DNA from: CAZQNF01 sp964403325
GTDB lineage: Bacteria > Patescibacteriota > Patescibacteriia > Magasanikbacterales > GWA2-37-8
Length of the DNA: 7,725 nucleotides
Reading direction: 5' to 3'
NCBI GenBank assembly: GCA_964403325.1
Contig: CAYOFO010000053.1
Span: 1 to 7,725 of the forward strand
Of this stretch, positions 6,275 to 7,725 are shown one piece after another. The notes beneath the pieces were generated by a model that saw only the letters and a list, made by a program, of their open reading frames with translations, made no database searches and was not told the DNA's origin. Every line of letters begins with the position of its first letter. The first letter of the stretch is position 1. The position numbers were made by a program, and so were the translations under genes.

Positions 6275-6575
6275 ACTTTAGTATCGTAGCCGTCTGATCC
6301 GTTGAGTAGCCGCCTTTTCTTAGGGCGTGCGTCAACAACTGATAACTCGGGCTATCGGAGTTATTATCCAAAAATCCGATACACTCGAGAAAATCACGCA
6401 ACGCCAAGCCTAGACCTTCGGCCAAGGATTTGCTGCTGGTGAGCGAAAGAGATTTGTACTCTCCCCCTTCGAGTTTGGAGATATAGGCCAGCGACAAGCC
6501 AGAACGTGCGGCAAGTTGCGTGGCGGTCATGCCCGCCTGCTCACGTAATTTCTTGATCTTTTTGGCTATTTCCAT
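6231..6575 (-). CDS. XRE-family HTH transcriptional repressor (ImmR-like)
   Basis: This 114-residue protein has an N-terminal HTH_3 domain (about 5-62). AGMTATQLAARSGLSLAYIS (14-33) forms the helix-turn-helix and KLEGGEYK (34-41) follows with the usual conserved glutamate. A C-terminal helical tail (84-107) may mediate dimerisation. The overlap with an ImmA-type protease gene strongly suggests the repressor half of a lysogeny-like switch. It is the first gene after a consensus promoter at 6609-6637, with a leader of about 26 bases. Inverted repeats over and beside that promoter suggest autoregulation, and the divergent plus-strand promoter at 6686-6714 could be under the same control. The ribosome-binding site is weak (AAGA). 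Confidence 0.85.
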   Translation of the reverse strand: MEIAKKIKKLREQAGMTATQLAARSGLSLAYISKLEGGEYKSLSLTSSKSLAEGLGLALRDFLECIGFLDNNSDSPSYQLLTHALRKGGYSTDQTATILKYAEFIKSQSVTKPE

Positions 6576-6608
6576 AGTAGATTCTTAGAAAGTGAATTAA
6601 GTAATTAA

Positions 6609-6637
6609 ATTATACGCTCCAACTTAACTATTGTCAA
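6609..6637 (-). promoter_or_regulatory. Consensus sigma-70 promoter of the repressor/ImmA operon
   Basis: Read on the minus strand, TTGACA (6637-6632) and TATAAT (6614-6609) are both perfect and separated by 17 bases. The start would lie near 6602, giving a short leader to the ATG at 6575. Perfect boxes in an AT-rich setting imply strong basal transcription that would need a repressor. Confidence 0.8.
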
Positions 6638-6639
6638 GT
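6622..6639. promoter_or_regulatory. Operator-like inverted repeat over the -35 box
   Basis: ACTTAAC (6622-6628) and GTCAAGT (6633-6639) match as an inverted repeat in 6 of 7 positions, with a 4-base spacer, and cover the -35 box of the repressor promoter. On the minus strand TAATTACTT occurs both at this -35 and just after the -10, which would suit cooperative binding. Binding by the XRE protein is an inference. Confidence 0.45.
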
Positions 6640-6644
6640 AATTA

Positions 6645-6661
6645 TTTATAAAAGTTATAAA
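6645..6661. repeat. 7-bp inverted repeat between divergent promoters
   Basis: TTTATAA (6645-6651) and TTATAAA (6655-6661) form a perfect inverted repeat with a 3-base centre, lying between the minus-strand repressor promoter and the plus-strand promoter at 6686. It is a candidate shared operator, although AT-rich repeats can arise by chance. Confidence 0.35.
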
Positions 6662-6685
6662 CACTCTAAATAAGCCACGTCCAGC

Positions 6686-6714
6686 TTGACATTTTTCCAA
6701 TTTTAAGATATTAT
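6686..6714 (+). promoter_or_regulatory. Near-consensus sigma-70 promoter of the GC-rich gene pair
   Basis: TTGACA (6686-6691) is followed after 17 bases by TATTAT (6709-6714). The transcript would start near 6721 and carry about 110 bases of structured leader before the first gene at 6832. It diverges from the repressor promoter, with about 48 bases between the two -35 boxes. Confidence 0.7.
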
Positions 6715-6722
6715 CCCCTGTT

Positions 6723-6738
6723 CTGTTCTTTAAAACAG
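6723..6738. repeat. Small stem-loop holding GTTCTTTAA (possible nick site)
   Basis: CTGTT (6723-6727) and AACAG (6734-6738) form a 5-bp stem around CTTTAA. The nine bases GTTCTTTAA (6725-6733) are identical to the centre of the f1/M13 plus-strand origin, where gene II protein nicks within a stem-loop. Because the Rep in this window is of the gene II/X type, this is a candidate double-strand origin. It could equally be the start of the transcript made from the promoter at 6686-6714. Confidence 0.3.
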
Positions 6739-6792
6739 CACCGAATTGCGATGGATATATTTAAATAAAGTATACCTATCGCACTTCGGTGC
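6738..6792 (+). promoter_or_regulatory. Long imperfect hairpin in the 5' leader
   Basis: GCACCGAA (6738-6745) pairs with TTCGGTGC (6785-6792). After a single T/C mismatch, TGCGAT (6747-6752) pairs with ATCGCA (6778-6783), and the stem continues through a G-T and a G-C pair, one mismatch, and TATA with TATA to a small AT-rich loop near 6763-6767. About 20 pairs lie in a 55-base span. In the transcript from 6721 it would be a strong 5' structure, perhaps stabilising mRNA or regulating translation. At DNA level it could belong to a replication origin or an element end. It matches no riboswitch that I recognise. Confidence 0.6.
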
Positions 6793-6831
6793 AACTACCC
6801 CGTAACCCGAGAAATGAAAGGGATTTCCTTG

Positions 6832-7137
6832 ATGAGCAAAAACTGCGGCAAACCAACCCCCCACCTCACGCTCGGACCTCAGATCGGCAACAAGCAGTTG
6901 GCCATCGTGACGAACCCGGATGGCAGCACTCAAACCGCCATGGTGGGCCACCCCGATCTCTTGAACGCATCCGAGGCAGAGGGTGGACGGCTGGTGACAC
7001 TCCAACGGTGCAGCGAGAACGACACCACCAACTACCACATCGTTGGCGGCGGTGAACACTCCGGCCCTCCGATGGTGAGCACTCCCGCCTATCGGGAAGG
7101 GTGGGATAGGACGTTCAAGAAGGGTCTCCCCAACTAG
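6832..7137 (+). CDS. GC-rich small protein of unknown function (101 aa)
   Basis: No family is recognised. From ATG 6832 the protein is soluble-looking and rich in Gly, Pro, Thr and Asn, with two cysteines (C5, C60), GPQIGNKQLAIVTNPDGS (15-32), a possible flexible loop IVGGGEHSGPP (70-80) and a basic end (RTFKKGLPN). It has no membrane segment or signal peptide. ATG 6832 is chosen because AAGGGA lies 8 bases upstream; ATG 6814 (six residues longer) has a poorer site. The gene is much richer in GC than its surroundings (36 of 60 bases in 6841-6900), suggesting a different origin from the flanking AT-rich DNA. Its stop TAG overlaps the AGGAG ribosome-binding site of the next gene, so the two are co-transcribed and probably coupled. 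Confidence 0.65.
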   Translation: MSKNCGKPTPHLTLGPQIGNKQLAIVTNPDGSTQTAMVGHPDLLNASEAEGGRLVTLQRCSENDTTNYHIVGGGEHSGPPMVSTPAYREGWDRTFKKGLPN

Positions 7138-7146
7138 GAGATCCCC

Positions 7147-7395
7147 ATGAACAACGAACGCCACCCCATCGATCGCAAGACAGCCATCCGTCTTGCAGGT
7201 GGTCGAGCAGCTTTGCGTGACCTTATCAAAAAAAACGCATGGCACACGACCAAGCTGTTAGCCCTTCCTCAAGGATGGACGGAACTTCACTACTCCGGCT
7301 CCAGCGAGACCAGCATACACTACTGGCTCAAAGGAGCAGCAGAGGATGTGAAGAGAACCCTCAACCATCTCGCAAAAAACCACCCCGCCATCTAG
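7147..7395 (+). CDS. GC-rich small protein of unknown function (82 aa)
   Basis: The family is not recognised. The 82-residue protein has an N-terminal basic helix with a small-residue turn, AIRLAGGRAALRDLIKK (13-29), reminiscent of a short helix-turn-helix but not diagnostic. A probable beta segment, GWTELHYSGSSETSIHYWLK (43-62), and a final helix, AEDVKRTLNHLAKNH (65-79), follow. It is rich in Arg, Lys and His, and aromatic residues cluster in HYWL; nucleic-acid binding is possible but only inferred. The start is clear: AGGAG ends 7 bases before the ATG. It is the second gene of the GC-rich unit, 9 bases after the first, and is followed by three hairpins, the last an intrinsic terminator. 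Confidence 0.7.
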   Translation: MNNERHPIDRKTAIRLAGGRAALRDLIKKNAWHTTKLLALPQGWTELHYSGSSETSIHYWLKGAAEDVKRTLNHLAKNHPAI

Positions 7396-7419
7396 CACCT
7401 GCTCGTCTCGGGCCGTCCC

Positions 7420-7440
7420 GCCCACTCCAATACAGTGGGC
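7420..7440. repeat. 7-bp hairpin after the GC-rich genes
   Basis: GCCCACT (7420-7426) and AGTGGGC (7434-7440) are a perfect inverted repeat with a 7-base loop. It starts 25 bases after the second gene and has no T run, so it is not a classic terminator. It may stabilise the mRNA 3' end or be part of the compound structure that follows. Confidence 0.55.
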
Positions 7441-7445
7441 CAGCC

Positions 7446-7511
7446 TCTCCAGAAGCAGCCCATCTTATTTCTGTAATAAACAACTTAGAGAAATAAGATG
7501 TCTTCTGGAGA
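7446..7511. repeat. 22-bp interrupted inverted repeat
   Basis: TCTCCAGAAG (7446-7455) pairs with CTTCTGGAGA (7502-7511), and CATCTTATTTCT (7461-7472) pairs with AGAAATAAGATG (7489-7500), all perfectly. The two stem parts are separated by an asymmetric bulge (5 bases against 1), and the loop is 16 bases. There is no T run. A structure this long with a sided bulge recalls single-strand origins, packaging hairpins or structured recombination sites, but no such identity is shown. It marks the point where base composition returns to AT-rich. Confidence 0.7.
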
Positions 7512-7522
7512 AGAAATATATT

Positions 7523-7561
7523 AAAAAACAGCTTTATTAAATATAATAAGGCTGTTTTTTT
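7523..7561. terminator. Bidirectional intrinsic terminator
   Basis: AAAAAACAGC (7523-7532) pairs with GCTGTTTTTT (7551-7560), and the stem continues with a T-G pair and TTATT with AATAA around a 6-base loop. T runs lie on both strands. It would end the GC-rich plus-strand unit and any minus-strand gene coming from the right, whose possible stop is at 7567. Confidence 0.8.
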
Positions 7562-7566
7562 ATTCC

Positions 7567-7725
7567 TTAAGATAATTTCAAAAAATAGTGTAACTTTTTA
7601 ATACCCAAATCAAAGCCTAAATCCTGTATTATCTCTACCCAATCCATAGTTCTAAAATCGTCCCGAAGCCCCTGCGGAAGTTATTGACGCCATAAATATA
7701 GTAGAACTTTTAGTAAAAAATGTAC
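7567..7725. other. Right end: no supportable gene; possible 3' remnant of a minus-strand gene
   Basis: On the minus strand a short open stretch ends at a TAA (7569-7567), 6 bases before the terminator, and reads RTMDWVEIIQDLGFDLG in its middle. It is closed upstream by a stop near 7680, and a different frame reads on from there. It could be the frameshifted tail of a gene to the right or chance. On the plus strand RPEAPAEVIDAINIVELL also reads open to the window edge with no start codon. Neither can be called a gene. Confidence 0.25.

Noticed and set aside
6789..7055. Alternative plus-strand frame of 88 codons overlapping the first GC-rich gene
   Set aside because: Its product is an Arg/His/Pro-rich out-of-frame sequence with no ribosome-binding site. 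The frame beginning at 6832 has AAGGGA upstream and runs directly into the AGGAG of the next gene.
6730..7245. Open frame of 171 codons on the minus strand opposite the GC-rich genes
   Set aside because: Long antisense frames are common in GC-rich DNA. The plus-strand genes have good ribosome-binding sites, a promoter and coupled spacing, while this frame has none and ends within the leader hairpin region.
7239..7496. Plus-strand frame of 85 codons after 7239
   Set aside because: It overlaps the well-started 82-residue gene out of frame and runs through two hairpins; there is no initiation signal.
7420..7511. Integron attC site at the hairpins after the GC-rich pair
   Set aside because: The hairpin after a small gene unit suggested a cassette, but no GTTRRRY and RYYYAAC boxes were found at the stem ends and no tyrosine integrase is present.
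1..7725. CRISPR array, tRNA or rRNA genes
   Set aside because: No regularly spaced direct repeats, no cloverleaf and no conserved ribosomal RNA sequence were seen on either strand.

Overview
The window looks like most of a small integrative mobile element. Eight genes all lie on the minus strand (bases 19-6575), and a GC-rich two-gene unit follows on the plus strand (about 6686-7561). Tiny genes, tight spacing, a serine recombinase with an excisionase-like HTH protein, and the style of the small conserved proteins suggest a Candidate Phyla Radiation (Patescibacteria) genome or its plasmid. That host call is an inference from general resemblance, not a demonstrated placement. Standard stop codons, including TGA, are used. 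Ten Ns at 4164-4173 mark an assembly join, so the order of the two halves rests on scaffolding.

Reading along the minus strand from right to left: (1) 6575-5633 is an XRE-type repressor overlapping an ImmA/IrrE metalloprotease gene. It is driven by a consensus promoter with operator-like inverted repeats and ends in a bidirectional terminator. (2) 5537-4195 is a leader with two back-to-back perfect inverted repeats, a 57-residue protein of unknown function, and a replication protein of the filamentous-phage gene II/X type. A strong plus-strand promoter here would make a short RNA of about 70 nt. (3) 4101-19 is a tightly packed five-gene string: a 61-residue protein, an excisionase-like HTH protein, a cytosine-5 DNA methyltransferase, a putative PD-(D/E)XK restriction endonuclease, and a large serine recombinase whose start overlaps the endonuclease stop. 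The restriction-modification pair is very AT-rich compared with the recombinase and sits between the two integration-type genes, so it looks like acquired cargo that may also act as an addiction module.

On the plus strand, a near-consensus promoter diverges from the repressor promoter. It leads through a 55-nt imperfect hairpin into two small GC-rich genes of unknown function, followed by a 7-bp hairpin, a 22-bp interrupted hairpin and an intrinsic terminator. A GTTCTTTAA motif, matching the core of the f1 phage gene II nick region, sits in a small stem-loop just before the leader hairpin. This is speculative but fits the gene II-type Rep encoded in the same window.

Overall model (inference): an integrated or excisable element using a serine integrase for insertion, a rolling-circle type Rep for replication, an ImmR/ImmA-like switch, and a restriction-modification cargo. 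No conjugation gene and no phage coat or assembly gene is visible.
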